Part shown: positions 19,401 to 28,709 of the stretch, piece after piece | Numbering within the stretch: the first letter of the stretch is position 1 | Layout: every line of letters starts with the position of its first letter | Origin: Desulfovibrio aminophilus | GTDB lineage: Bacteria > Desulfobacterota > Desulfovibrionia > Desulfovibrionales > Desulfovibrionaceae | Length of the DNA stretch: 64,000 nt | Assembly: GCF_023660105.1 (NCBI RefSeq) | Contig: NZ_JAMHGA010000018.1 | Location: 1 to 64,000, forward strand | Reading direction: 5' to 3' | Program-made: the position numbers and the translations under genes | The notes under the pieces: model-generated | What the model was told of the DNA's origin: nothing | Database searches by the model: none | Seen by the model: the letters and a program-made list of their open reading frames with translations, nothing else

Positions 19401-21656
19401 ATGGAGAAGGAGAGAAAATCGATGAACAGCTCGTTGCTCAGTGAGATGTCAAGGCGGAGCTTCGTGAAGCTGCTGACGGCCGGCGGAGCGGCGGCGATGC
19501 TGCACGGAGGCCTGCTTACGCCGAAGGCCTTCGCCGGACCGGCGAAGACGGCGGGCGGCTGCAAGGCCTTCCACAGCGCCTGTCAGCGGAACTGCTACGA
19601 CACGTGCGCCATGCTGTCGTATGTCGACGACGGCGTGTTGAAGTACGTCGAGGGCGACAAGCAGTCGACGTTCACGAACGGCGGCCTCTGCGTCAAGGGC
19701 TACAGCTATCCGAGGAGGGTCTACAGCCCGGACCGCATCAAGTACCCGATGAAGCAGATCGGGCGCGGCACCGGCAACTGGAAGCGCATTTCCTGGGAAG
19801 AGGCGATCGACAGCATCTGCGACAAGATCCTGAGCATCAAGAAAGAGGATGGTCATCTTCTCGGACTCGCGTTGGACAAAAATTCCGGCAGCGAGGGCAT
19901 CACCAACTGCGCCGTCATCCAGGGGTTGTTCACCGGCCTGGGCTACACGACCCGCTTTGAAGGGAGCAACTGCTGGCCCGCCGGTTACGACGCGCAGTAC
20001 TTCGACTTCGGCGACATGGTCTGCAACGACCCCGAGGATCTGGCCAACGCCGGATACATCATCCTCTGGGGCGTGAATCCGGCCTGGACCTCCATTCACA
20101 CCATGAAGTTCATCTACGCCGCGAAGGAACGCGGGGCGAAGGTGGTCTGCATCGATCCCGTGCTGACCCAGACGGCGGCGAAGTGCGACGAATACCTCGC
20201 CCCGAAGATGGGCACGGACGGCGCCCTGGCCCTCGGCATGGCCCGCCATATCCTGGACCTGGGCCTCGCGGACCGGGGTTGGGTCGCGGACAATGCCCTG
20301 GGATTCCCGGAGTTCGAACAGTACCTCCGGGAGAAGGTGACGGTGCAGTGGGCCGCCGAGGAGACCGGCATCCCCGCCGAGACCATCGCCCGCATCGCGG
20401 AGGAGTTCGCGAAAGCCAAGCCCGCGACGGCCTGGATCGGCTACGGTTTGCAGCGGCACACCAACGGCGGCCGCGCGGTCCGTTCCATCGACGCCCTGGT
20501 CGCGATGACGGGCAACGTCGGCAAGAAGGGCGGCGGCGCGCGCTATGGCCAGGAATTCACCTGGGACTTCGAGTACTGGCCGAAGAGCAAGATGAGCCCC
20601 CCGGCCGGCTCCATCGGATTCGTCAATCCCGCGAAGCAGAAGCCCGGTGAGCCGACGGTGTATTCCAACCGTTCGCTCAACCGCAATCAGGCCGCCAGGG
20701 AGATGCGGAAGGCGGATCCGAAGATCCGCATGTTGTGGGTGTCCTGCAGCAATCCGATGAGCCAGTATCCCAACCGCAACGAAATGGAGAAGATGTACCG
20801 CGGGCTCGACATGCTCGTCGTCGTCGACCAGTTCTTCACCCAGACCGCCGAACTGGCGGACATCGTCCTGCCGACCACGACGCAGTTCGAGGAGTGGCAG
20901 GTCAACGTGTCGTACTGGCACTACTGGCTGGCGATCAACGAGCAGTGCATCGAGCCGTTGTTCGAGGCGAAGCCGAACACCGTCATCTCCGCGCTCGTCT
21001 CCAAGAGGATGAACGAGCTGAGCCCCGGATCGTGCACCTATCAGCAGGATCTCACGCCGAAAGAGTGCATGATCCGCAACTTCAACGACACGATCCACAA
21101 GCTGAACGGGATCTCCTCCTGGGAGGATCTCCTGAAGGGCCCCGTGAAGGCGAAGCGCAATCCCGTCTCCTGGGCGGAGGGCAAGTTCAAGACTCCCTCC
21201 GGGAAATACGAGTTCCTGTCGGCGAAGGCCGCTGAATACGGCCACCCCGCGTTGCCCGAGTATCATTCGCGCCGTCCGAATCACGACAAGTTCGTCATCC
21301 TTACGCCGCATACGAAGTTCGGTCTCCATTCGCAGTTCATCAATCTCGACTGGATGCGGGACTTCAATCCCGAGCCGTGCGTCTACATCAACCCGAATTC
21401 CGCGCGGAGCAAGAACATCGTGAGCGGCGACATGGTCCGCGTCTACAACAAGTTCGGCGAGGTCGCGGTGAAGGCCCAGGTCACCGACAACGTGCCTGAA
21501 GACACGCTGCTCATGTATGAAGCCTGGTTCAAGAACGACAAGTTCAATGTCCAGAACGTCCTGGATGACGCCGTCGCGGACATGGGCGCCTATCAGTTCG
21601 GCGGTCATCGCGGTCCGGCGATCCAGGAACAGTTCGCGAACGTGGAAAAAATGTAG
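19401..21656 (+). CDS. Molybdopterin oxidoreductase catalytic subunit, unknown substrate
   Basis: The 751-residue protein belongs to the DMSO-reductase superfamily. It has a Tat signal (SRRSFVK, residues 17-23, then a hydrophobic stretch to AFAG), a [4Fe-4S] site (C61, C65, C69, C97) and bis-MGD binding domains (WGVNPAWTS, GYGLQRHTNGG, ILTPHTKFGLHSQF). A likely molybdenum ligand is C192 in GSNCWPAG, unlike the Ser of true DmsA. This would suit a thiosulfate/polysulfide reductase-like or other reaction, but the substrate cannot be named. It is followed by an iron-sulfur and a membrane subunit. The start choice (ATG 19401 or 19422) is open. Confidence 0.85.
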   Translation: MEKERKSMNSSLLSEMSRRSFVKLLTAGGAAAMLHGGLLTPKAFAGPAKTAGGCKAFHSACQRNCYDTCAMLSYVDDGVLKYVEGDKQSTFTNGGLCVKGYSYPRRVYSPDRIKYPMKQIGRGTGNWKRISWEEAIDSICDKILSIKKEDGHLLGLALDKNSGSEGITNCAVIQGLFTGLGYTTRFEGSNCWPAGYDAQYFDFGDMVCNDPEDLANAGYIILWGVNPAWTSIHTMKFIYAAKERGAKVVCIDPVLTQTAAKCDEYLAPKMGTDGALALGMARHILDLGLADRGWVADNALGFPEFEQYLREKVTVQWAAEETGIPAETIARIAEEFAKAKPATAWIGYGLQRHTNGGRAVRSIDALVAMTGNVGKKGGGARYGQEFTWDFEYWPKSKMSPPAGSIGFVNPAKQKPGEPTVYSNRSLNRNQAAREMRKADPKIRMLWVSCSNPMSQYPNRNEMEKMYRGLDMLVVVDQFFTQTAELADIVLPTTTQFEEWQVNVSYWHYWLAINEQCIEPLFEAKPNTVISALVSKRMNELSPGSCTYQQDLTPKECMIRNFNDTIHKLNGISSWEDLLKGPVKAKRNPVSWAEGKFKTPSGKYEFLSAKAAEYGHPALPEYHSRRPNHDKFVILTPHTKFGLHSQFINLDWMRDFNPEPCVYINPNSARSKNIVSGDMVRVYNKFGEVAVKAQVTDNVPEDTLLMYEAWFKNDKFNVQNVLDDAVADMGAYQFGGHRGPAIQEQFANVEKM

Positions 21657-21664
21657 CGGGGTGA

Positions 21665-22231
21665 ATGATGAGCAAGCAGCTTGCTTTTTACGTAGACTCG
21701 CAGAAGTGCATCGGATGCTTCTCGTGCGCCATGGCATGCAAGAACATGTATCATCCCGAGCCGGGAGTGAAATGGCGTCAGGTCTATCCTCTTTCGGAAG
21801 ACATCTATCCGCATCACGAACGCGCTTTTTATTCCCTCGCCTGCAACCACTGCGAGCATCCGACCTGCCTGGAGTGCTGTCCCGTCGGCGCCTACACGAA
21901 GAGGGAGGACGGCATCGTCGTCCATGACCAGGACAAGTGCATCGGGTGCGGCAACTGTGTGCGGTCCTGCCCGTACGGCGCGCCGCAGTACAACCCGAAG
22001 CTGAAGAAGGCCGAAAAGTGCAGCATGTGTTGGGAACGCATCGACGCCAAGCTTGAGCCCGCCTGCGTGCAGGCCTGCCCGGTCAAGGCGCTGCGGATCA
22101 TCGACCTGTCCGAGTTCGATGACGCCGAGGCGTTGCATTATCCCCCCGGATTCCCGCGTTTCGAGAGTCTCAACCCGTCCGTCCGCTTCAAACTGCCCCG
22201 GCATCCCCATGTCGTCAGGAGGAATGGCTGA
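21665..22231 (+). CDS. DmsB/NrfC-type four-cluster ferredoxin subunit
   Basis: The 188-residue electron-transfer subunit has four [4Fe-4S] motifs: CIGCFSCAMAC, CNHCEHPTCLECCP, CIGCGNCVRSCP and CSMCW…CVQACP. It would carry electrons from the membrane subunit to the preceding catalytic subunit outside the membrane, exported with it by the Tat system. It starts 8 bases after subunit A and its stop overlaps the ATG of subunit C by one base. Confidence 0.92.
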   Translation: MMSKQLAFYVDSQKCIGCFSCAMACKNMYHPEPGVKWRQVYPLSEDIYPHHERAFYSLACNHCEHPTCLECCPVGAYTKREDGIVVHDQDKCIGCGNCVRSCPYGAPQYNPKLKKAEKCSMCWERIDAKLEPACVQACPVKALRIIDLSEFDDAEALHYPPGFPRFESLNPSVRFKLPRHPHVVRRNG

Positions 22232-23028
22232 TGAACGACGCGAACTACTCCCTCGTGCTGTTTACCGTGCTCGCCCAGGGCTCCGTCGGGATGATCGTGA
22301 CGAGCTACCTGTGCTTCCGGCTGGCGGGGCGGGGTGAAATGCCGCACGTCCGGCGCGAATGGATCATGGCCGGAGTGCTGCTTCTGGCGGGCCTGACCGC
22401 TTCGTTGTTTCACATCGGGCATCCCTTCGGCGCGGCGGCGGCGCTCACCCACGGGGCGACGTCCTGGCTGAGCCGTGAGGTGATCGCCGTCTGCCTGTTC
22501 GGCGCGCTGACGGCGTACACGATCGTCGCGATGCGCAAGAGCCTGCCCGCGTCCTTGATGCTCGGCACGGCGATCCTCGGCGTCGTGTCCCTCGTCGTGT
22601 CCGGGGCCGCGTACGCGCCCCCGAGCCTCCCCGCGCTCAACAACGCCTCGCCGATCGCCTTGTTCCTCCTGACGGCGGCGAGCATCGGCCTGGCCTCGAA
22701 GAGCTTCTTCGGCCCGAAGGACGATGACGGCTTCGTGGCCCAGTGGCTGATCTTCGTGCTCATCGCGTCGATCGCCGTCAGGATCATCCTGCCGAGCGTC
22801 TGGTCCTCCGGCGGCGCGGTGATGATGAAGACGGGGCAGGCCTGGTTCGCCTCGCCCGTGTTCTGGCTGCACATCGTCCTGCTCGCCGCGCCGATTCCCT
22901 TCCTGCAGAAGAGCAAGGCGTTGAAGCCGTGGATGTTCGTGGCCGTTCTCGCCGCCGAGTTGCTCGGCCGCCTGACGTTCTTCGTCGGCACGGCCGCGAC
23001 CTACCAGAACATCGGACATCTGTTTTAA
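22231..23028 (+). CDS. DmsC-like membrane anchor subunit
   Basis: The 265-residue protein has about eight hydrophobic segments and the DmsC family look (SLVLFTVLAQGSVGM at the start; LFHIGHP; WLSREVIAVCLFG). DmsC anchors the enzyme and oxidises menaquinol. It completes an A-B-C set. A long perfect hairpin follows its stop. Confidence 0.88.
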   Translation: MNDANYSLVLFTVLAQGSVGMIVTSYLCFRLAGRGEMPHVRREWIMAGVLLLAGLTASLFHIGHPFGAAAALTHGATSWLSREVIAVCLFGALTAYTIVAMRKSLPASLMLGTAILGVVSLVVSGAAYAPPSLPALNNASPIALFLLTAASIGLASKSFFGPKDDDGFVAQWLIFVLIASIAVRIILPSVWSSGGAVMMKTGQAWFASPVFWLHIVLLAAPIPFLQKSKALKPWMFVAVLAAELLGRLTFFVGTAATYQNIGHLF

Positions 23029-23034
23029 CTGACC

Positions 23035-23069
23035 GGCCGCCGCGATTCAGCGGACGAATCGCGGCGGCC
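23035..23069 (+). other. Intercistronic hairpin, 14-bp perfect stem
   Basis: GGCCGCCGCGATTC (23035-23048) pairs perfectly with 23056-23069 around a 7-nt loop. No T-run follows, so it is more likely an mRNA stabiliser or attenuator than a standard terminator. Confidence 0.7.
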
Positions 23070-23084
23070 GCAATCGAGGTCGAA

Positions 23085-24707
23085 ATGGATATCGGGAATT
23101 ACAGCTTCAGCGAATTCAAGAATCTCGCGGCGGCCTTCCACAGTTACCCCGCGCCCGGTCTTCTGCTGGGCGGGTACATGGTTGAGCGGGCGAGGAGGGA
23201 GCTTCCGGACGGAATACTGTTCGAGGCCATCGTCGAAACCCCGAAGTGCCTGCCCGACGCGGTCCAGCTCCTCACGCCGTGCAGCATCGGCAACGGCTGG
23301 ATGAAGATCGTCAACTATGGACGCTATGCCCTGGCCCTGTACGACAAGTACGACGGCTCGGGCGTCCGCGTCTTCGTCGATTCCGAAAAAATCAAAAAGT
23401 GGCCCGAGCTGTCAGGCTGGTTCTACAAACTGAAGCCCAAGAAGGAACAGGATTCGGATCGCCTGCTGCGGGAGATCGAAGCCGCCGGCGACACGATCTG
23501 CGGCATCGAAACGATCCGCGTCGCGCGGAAGTTCCTCGGCAAGCCGCCGTCGAGCAGGATTTCCGATTGTCCCATCTGCGGCGAGGCGTTTCCCGTCAAT
23601 GACGGCTCCGTCTGCCGGGGCTGTCAGGAGAAGGCCATATACGACACGAGGGACGACGATTGCGCGCGCGAGAACCCCTCGCTGCGCTCCATGCCAGTGG
23701 CCGCCGCGGTCGGGAAGACGGCGCTGCACGACATGACGCAGATCGTCCCGGGGAAGATGAAGGGCGCGGCCTTCAAGGCCGGGCAGGTCATCAGCGCGGG
23801 CGACGTGTGCCGTCTGCAGCAGATGGGCAAGAACAACGTGTTCGTCGAGGACGCCGCCGGTGTCGGCTCCGAGTGGGTCCATGAAAATGACGCCGCGCGG
23901 GAATTCGCGCGGAGGATGGCGGGCCGGAACGTCGAGTTCGGCGAAGCCGACGAGGGGAAGGTCGTCTTCAAGGCGAAGATCGACGGCCTGCTGACCCTGG
24001 ACCGCGACAAGCTGAAGGCCTTCAACCTCGTTCCCGGCGTGATGTGCGCCTCGCGCCACGGCGACGCCATGGTCGAGCAGGCCAAGCCCATCGCGGGGTG
24101 CCGCGCGATTCCGCTGTATCTTTCACGCGCGGACTTCTCGAAGGCGCAGCATGTCCTTGGCACGGAGCCCGTTTTCAACGTCGTCCCGCTCCGCAAGGCC
24201 AAGGTCGGAATCATCGTCACCGGCACGGAAGTCTTCACCGGCCTGATCGAGGACAAGTTCATCCCGGTGGTCAGGGCCAAGGTGGAAAAGCTCGGCTGCA
24301 CCGTCGTGGGCGGCGAAATCCAGCCTGACGACAGGCAGCGCATCGCGGACAGCGCCGCGCGGATGATCGGCGACGGCGCCGACATCATCATCACGACCGC
24401 CGGCCTTTCCGTCGATCCCGACGACGTGACGCGGGCCGCGCTGCACGACGTGGGCATGAGCGAGGCCTTGTACGGCATGCCCGCGCTTCCTGGAGCCATG
24501 AGTCTGGTGGGGAAGATCGGGAGCGTGGACATCATCGGAGTTCCCGCCTGCGCGATCTTCTTCAAGGCGACCGGCTTCGACCTCATTCTGCCGCGCGTCG
24601 TCGCCGGACTGCCCATCACGCGGAACGACCTCGCCGACTATGCGGAGGGAGGATTTTGTCTGGGATGCAAGTCCTGCACATTCCCCAAGTGCCCGTTCGG
24701 CAAGTAA
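23085..24707 (+). CDS. FmdE/MoeA-like molybdopterin-binding fusion protein
   Basis: The 540-residue protein fuses three parts. Residues 1-155 resemble FmdE-type proteins of molybdenum/tungsten enzyme operons. A zinc-finger pair (CPICGEAF…CRGCQEK, about 165-185) follows. A MoeA/MoCF-like molybdopterin-binding domain covers the C-terminal half (VGIIVTGTEVFTGLIEDKF, IITTAGLSVDPDDVTR). It ends in a Cys cluster, CLGCKSCTFPKCPFGK. The role is probably molybdenum-cofactor insertion or trafficking for the flanking enzymes. The ATG at 23085 follows GAGGTCGAA; a longer upstream frame overlaps the membrane subunit gene and is rejected. Confidence 0.8.
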   Translation: MDIGNYSFSEFKNLAAAFHSYPAPGLLLGGYMVERARRELPDGILFEAIVETPKCLPDAVQLLTPCSIGNGWMKIVNYGRYALALYDKYDGSGVRVFVDSEKIKKWPELSGWFYKLKPKKEQDSDRLLREIEAAGDTICGIETIRVARKFLGKPPSSRISDCPICGEAFPVNDGSVCRGCQEKAIYDTRDDDCARENPSLRSMPVAAAVGKTALHDMTQIVPGKMKGAAFKAGQVISAGDVCRLQQMGKNNVFVEDAAGVGSEWVHENDAAREFARRMAGRNVEFGEADEGKVVFKAKIDGLLTLDRDKLKAFNLVPGVMCASRHGDAMVEQAKPIAGCRAIPLYLSRADFSKAQHVLGTEPVFNVVPLRKAKVGIIVTGTEVFTGLIEDKFIPVVRAKVEKLGCTVVGGEIQPDDRQRIADSAARMIGDGADIIITTAGLSVDPDDVTRAALHDVGMSEALYGMPALPGAMSLVGKIGSVDIIGVPACAIFFKATGFDLILPRVVAGLPITRNDLADYAEGGFCLGCKSCTFPKCPFGK

Positions 24708-24731
24708 GCAAAACACGTTGAGGAGGATGAC

Positions 24732-27164
24732 ATGGATAGCGGAAAAGAAACCATGCGGACGGACGAGAAGAGAAGATCGCTGTTGAAATGGGCCGCGGCG
24801 ATTGGTTGCGTGAGCGCGCTCCCCGGGACCGGTCTGCTCGCGGGCGGGAAGCAGGCGGCCGCCTCCAGCGCGAAGCCGGGCGAGAAAGTCGTCTGGACCT
24901 CCTGCAACGTCAACTGCGGGAGCCGTTGCGTCCTGCGAGCGCACGTCTCCGACGGGATCATCACGCGCATCGAGACCGACGACCTCGGCGACGATCAGTA
25001 CGGCGACCATCAGGTGCGCGCCTGCCTGCGCGGCCGTTCGATGCGGCAGCGGGTCTATGCCAAGGAACGGCTGAAATATCCCATGCGCCGGGTCGGCAGG
25101 CGCGGGGAAGGGAAGTTCGAGCGCATCAGCTGGGACGAGGCCCTGGACGAGATCGCGGCCAGACTGAAGAAGACCATCGCCAAGTGGGGCAACGAAGCCG
25201 TCTATCTGAATTACGGCACGGGAAACCTCGGCGCCGTCATGTCCAAGTCCTGGCCCACCGGCTCCACCCCGGTCGCCCGCCTCATGAACTGCCTCGGCGG
25301 CTACCTGAACCAGTACGGCACATACAGCGACGCCATGATCGACATGGCCCTGCCGTACACCTTCGGCGACGGCTGGGTCGAGGGCAACGCCTTCTCGGAC
25401 ATCGCCTACAGCAAGCTGGTCGTGTTCTTCGGCAACAACCCCGGCGCGACGCGGATGAGCGGCGGCGGTGTGCTGCACGACATCCTGACCGCGCGGAAGA
25501 AGGGCGACACGAAGATCATCGTCGTCGACCCCCGCTATACGGACACGGCGGCCGCCATGGCGGACGAATGGATCCCCATCCGCCCCGGGACCGACGCCGC
25601 CCTCGTCTGCGGCCTGGCCCACGTCATGATCACGGAAGGCCTTGAGGACAAGGACTTCATCAGGAAATACACGGTGGGGTTCGACGAGGACTCCATGCCC
25701 GAGGGCGTGCCCGCCGGGAACTCCTACAAGTCCTATATCCTGGGCCTGGGCGAGGACAAAACTCCCAAGACGCCCGAATGGGCGGCGTCCATCACCGGCA
25801 TTCCCGCCCGGCGCATCGTGCAGCTCGCCCGCGAGATCGCGGGCGCGAAGCCGTGCTACATCGCGCAGGGCTGGTCCGTGCAGCGCCAGGCCAACGGGGA
25901 GCAGAATTGCCGCGCCGTGTGCATGCTGCCCATTCTGACCGGCAACGTCGGGGTGCGCGGCGGCAATACGGGCGCGCGGGAAGACGGCTACTGGCTGCCG
26001 TTCAAGCGCTTCCCTGTTTTGAAGAATCCGGTGTCCACCTCGATCTCCTGCTTCCTGTGGACCGACGCCATCGTGCGCGGCCCGGAGATGACCGCCAAGC
26101 GGGACGGCGTACGGGGGCGGGACCGGTTGCAGGTTCCGATCAAGTTCATCTGGAACTACGCCGGGAACTGTCTGGTCAACCAGCACGCGGACTCGGGGGA
26201 GACCTCACGGATACTGGCCGACGACACCAAGTGCGAAACGATCGTCGTCATCGACAACTTCATGACCCCGAGCGCGAAGTTCGCGGATATTCTCCTCCCC
26301 GCCGTGACCAACCTGGAGGAGGACGACTTCGCGCAGCACGGCTTCGTTTCCGAGATGGGCTACGTGATCTTCGCCCAGAAGGTCATCGAGCCGCTGTTCG
26401 AGTCGCGGTCCGTGTACGACATGTGCGCCGACATCGCGAAGCGCTTCGGCGTGGAGCGGCAGTACACCGAGGGACGGACGCGCCGGGAGTGGATGCAGTA
26501 TCTTCTCGACCAGTCCCGCATCAAGCTGCCGGAATTGCCGGAGAAGCTGGACGACGCCTTCGCCATGGGGATCTTCAAGAAGCGGATAACGGACCTTCCG
26601 GGCATCCCCTACAAGGATTTCCGCGACGATCCGGTCAAGAATCCCGTCAAGACGCCATCCGGAAAGCTGGAAATCTTCTCCAAGCGCCTCTGGGAGATCG
26701 GCAGGGAATGGGATCTCCCGCAGGGGGACCGGATTTCCGGCCTGCCCGAATACAACGCCACCTGGGAAGGCGTGGCCGACCCGTTGCGGGCGAAGTACCC
26801 CTTGCAGCTCATCGGGCATCATTACAAGCAGCGGACGCACTCCACCTACGGCAACGTCGACTGGCTGAAGAAGGTCGCTCCACAGGAACTCTGGATCAAT
26901 CCGATCGACGCCGAGGCCCGCGGCATCGCGCACGGGGACGAGGTCAAGGTCTCCAACGACCGTGGGGTCGTGTTCACCACGGCGAAGGTGACGCCCAGGA
27001 TCATGCCCGGCGTCCTGTCTCTTCCCGAGGGCGCGTGGTTCACGCCGGATTCGGGGGGCAACGACCATGGCGGATGCGTCAACGTCCTCACGTCATTGCG
27101 TCCTTCCCCTCTGGCGAAGGGCAATGCCCAGCATACCAATCTTGTGGAAGTCAAAAAGGCTTAG
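24732..27164 (+). CDS. dmsA: Anaerobic dimethyl sulfoxide reductase catalytic subunit DmsA
   Basis: The 810-residue Tat-exported bis-MGD enzyme reduces DMSO or related S-/N-oxides. A twin-arginine motif (KRRSLLK, residues 13-19) is followed by a hydrophobic region. The cluster ligands are C58, C62, C66 and about C97. The DmsA hallmark GGYLNQYGTYSDAM carries the presumed molybdenum-ligand serine (about S199). FFGNNPGATRMSGGG and the C-terminal molybdopterin domain also match DmsA. GAGGAGGATGAC precedes the start, and a second ATG at residue 8 is possible. It is followed by dmsB and dmsC. Confidence 0.92.
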   Translation: MDSGKETMRTDEKRRSLLKWAAAIGCVSALPGTGLLAGGKQAAASSAKPGEKVVWTSCNVNCGSRCVLRAHVSDGIITRIETDDLGDDQYGDHQVRACLRGRSMRQRVYAKERLKYPMRRVGRRGEGKFERISWDEALDEIAARLKKTIAKWGNEAVYLNYGTGNLGAVMSKSWPTGSTPVARLMNCLGGYLNQYGTYSDAMIDMALPYTFGDGWVEGNAFSDIAYSKLVVFFGNNPGATRMSGGGVLHDILTARKKGDTKIIVVDPRYTDTAAAMADEWIPIRPGTDAALVCGLAHVMITEGLEDKDFIRKYTVGFDEDSMPEGVPAGNSYKSYILGLGEDKTPKTPEWAASITGIPARRIVQLAREIAGAKPCYIAQGWSVQRQANGEQNCRAVCMLPILTGNVGVRGGNTGAREDGYWLPFKRFPVLKNPVSTSISCFLWTDAIVRGPEMTAKRDGVRGRDRLQVPIKFIWNYAGNCLVNQHADSGETSRILADDTKCETIVVIDNFMTPSAKFADILLPAVTNLEEDDFAQHGFVSEMGYVIFAQKVIEPLFESRSVYDMCADIAKRFGVERQYTEGRTRREWMQYLLDQSRIKLPELPEKLDDAFAMGIFKKRITDLPGIPYKDFRDDPVKNPVKTPSGKLEIFSKRLWEIGREWDLPQGDRISGLPEYNATWEGVADPLRAKYPLQLIGHHYKQRTHSTYGNVDWLKKVAPQELWINPIDAEARGIAHGDEVKVSNDRGVVFTTAKVTPRIMPGVLSLPEGAWFTPDSGGNDHGGCVNVLTSLRPSPLAKGNAQHTNLVEVKKA

Positions 27165-27176
27165 TGGGGATATGCC

Positions 27177-27794
27177 ATGAAGAAGCCGTCGTTTCACGTC
27201 GACATGAACAAGTGCACCGGGTGCAAGACATGCATGATCGCCTGCATGGACAAGAACAACACGAACGAAAACATACTCTTCAGGCGGGTCATAGAATATT
27301 CAGGAGGGAGCTGGGTCCGCAATGCCGACGGCACGTATGAGCAGAACATCTTCTCGTATTATGTGTCGATGGCCTGCAACCATTGCGAGGACCCGATCTG
27401 CGTGAAGTCCTGCCCGACGACCGCCATGCACAAGGACGAGAACGGCATCGTGAGTGTCGACCACGACAAGTGCGTCGGATGCAGGTATTGCGAGCTGGTC
27501 TGCCCCTATTCCGCGCCGCAGATCGACGCCCGCCTGGGAAAGATGACGAAGTGCGACTTCTGCCGCGATTATCTTGAGCAGGGACGCCCCCCGGCCTGCG
27601 TCGCCGCCTGTCCGACCCGCGCGCTCACCTTCGGCGACTATGAGACGCTCCAGAAGCGGTACGGAGAAGCGCAGACGTTCGCGCCGCTTCCCGATCCGGC
27701 GATCACGAAGCCCCGTTTGTTCCTCACCGCGAACAAGAACGCGCGGCAGCTCGGGGCGAGCAACGGAAAGATTCAAAACCCCGAAGAGGTGTAG
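27177..27794 (+). CDS. dmsB: DMSO reductase iron-sulfur subunit DmsB
   Basis: The 205-residue ferredoxin-like subunit has four cluster motifs (CTGCKTCMIAC, CNHCEDPICVKSCP, CVGCRYCELVCP, CDFCRDY…CVAACP). It opens FHVDMNKCTGCKTC, close to DmsB. It links DmsC and DmsA. It starts 12 bases after dmsA and ends 2 bases before dmsC. Confidence 0.94.
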   Translation: MKKPSFHVDMNKCTGCKTCMIACMDKNNTNENILFRRVIEYSGGSWVRNADGTYEQNIFSYYVSMACNHCEDPICVKSCPTTAMHKDENGIVSVDHDKCVGCRYCELVCPYSAPQIDARLGKMTKCDFCRDYLEQGRPPACVAACPTRALTFGDYETLQKRYGEAQTFAPLPDPAITKPRLFLTANKNARQLGASNGKIQNPEEV

Positions 27795-27796
27795 TC

Positions 27797-28657
27797 ATGC
27801 TCACAGCAGAATGGAGTCTGGTCTTCTTCACCGTCATCGTGCAGGTGGCCGCCGGAATGCTGCTCGCCGCCGAAACCGCGAAAACGACCGTGCGTCTCGA
27901 GACGGGCGGCCTGCTGCGGCTTCAGGCTCCGATCGCGTGCGGCCTGGTCGCGCTCGGGTTCATCTTCTCCGGCGCGCACCTCGGGTCGCCGATGAACAGC
28001 CTGTTCACGCTCTCCAACGTGCCGCATTCGCCCTTGAGCAGGGAGATCGTGGCCGTCGGGCTCCTGCTGGCCGCCGCGATCGCCCTGTCGTACCTGCGTC
28101 TGAAAAAGGGCAATGAGGCGAAGGTGCTGGGCATCTTGGCCGCGATCCTCGGCATCGTCGCCGTGTTGTCCATGACCCGGGTCTACATGGTGTCCACCGT
28201 GCCCGTGTGGAACAACTCCGCCACCTGGCTCGGCTTTCTCGGGACGATGCTGCTTGTCGGGCCGATGATCGCCGGAACCGTGTTCCTCTACCAGGCGAAG
28301 GGAGCTTCGGACGTCGATGCGCGGCCGATGTTCAAGGTCTTCGCCGGCGTCTTCGCCGTCGGGTTCGCCTTGAAACTCATCGGCATTCCGATGTCGGCGG
28401 CCGCATTCTCCTCGCTGTCGCAACTCGGCCTGTCTTCCTATTCGCCGATCGTCGACACGGGAACGGCCCTGTTCATCACGAGGCTGCTTCTGCTGATCGT
28501 CGGCGTGGGCATGTTCTGCAAGGTCGTTCTCGGCGTCCAGGAGGATGGGCGGACGCCGCGCATGAATCTGTGCGCGTGCGCCGCGCTCGTGGTCGTCATG
28601 GGCGAACTGCTGGACCGCGCGATGTTCTTCGGGGCGTATGCCAGGATAGGCCTGTAG
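27797..28657 (+). CDS. dmsC: DMSO reductase membrane anchor DmsC
   Basis: The 286-residue integral membrane protein has about eight segments and the family opening EWSLVFFTVIVQVAAGM. The GAHLGSPMNSLFTLSNVPHSPLSRE segment matches the conserved quinol-site region of DmsC proteins. It oxidises menaquinol and anchors DmsAB. A strong hairpin follows. Confidence 0.92.
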   Translation: MLTAEWSLVFFTVIVQVAAGMLLAAETAKTTVRLETGGLLRLQAPIACGLVALGFIFSGAHLGSPMNSLFTLSNVPHSPLSREIVAVGLLLAAAIALSYLRLKKGNEAKVLGILAAILGIVAVLSMTRVYMVSTVPVWNNSATWLGFLGTMLLVGPMIAGTVFLYQAKGASDVDARPMFKVFAGVFAVGFALKLIGIPMSAAAFSSLSQLGLSSYSPIVDTGTALFITRLLLLIVGVGMFCKVVLGVQEDGRTPRMNLCACAALVVVMGELLDRAMFFGAYARIGL

Positions 28658-28667
28658 GAATGATAAT

Positions 28668-28697
28668 GGGCGGCCCGGCGATCGCGCCGGGCCGCCC
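28668..28697 (+). other. Intercistronic hairpin after dmsC
   Basis: GGGCGGCCCGGC (28668-28679) pairs perfectly with GCCGGGCCGCCC (28686-28697). There is no T-run. It lies at the same relative place as the hairpin after the first membrane subunit. Confidence 0.65.
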
Positions 28698-28709
28698 TGA
28701 AGAAGAATC

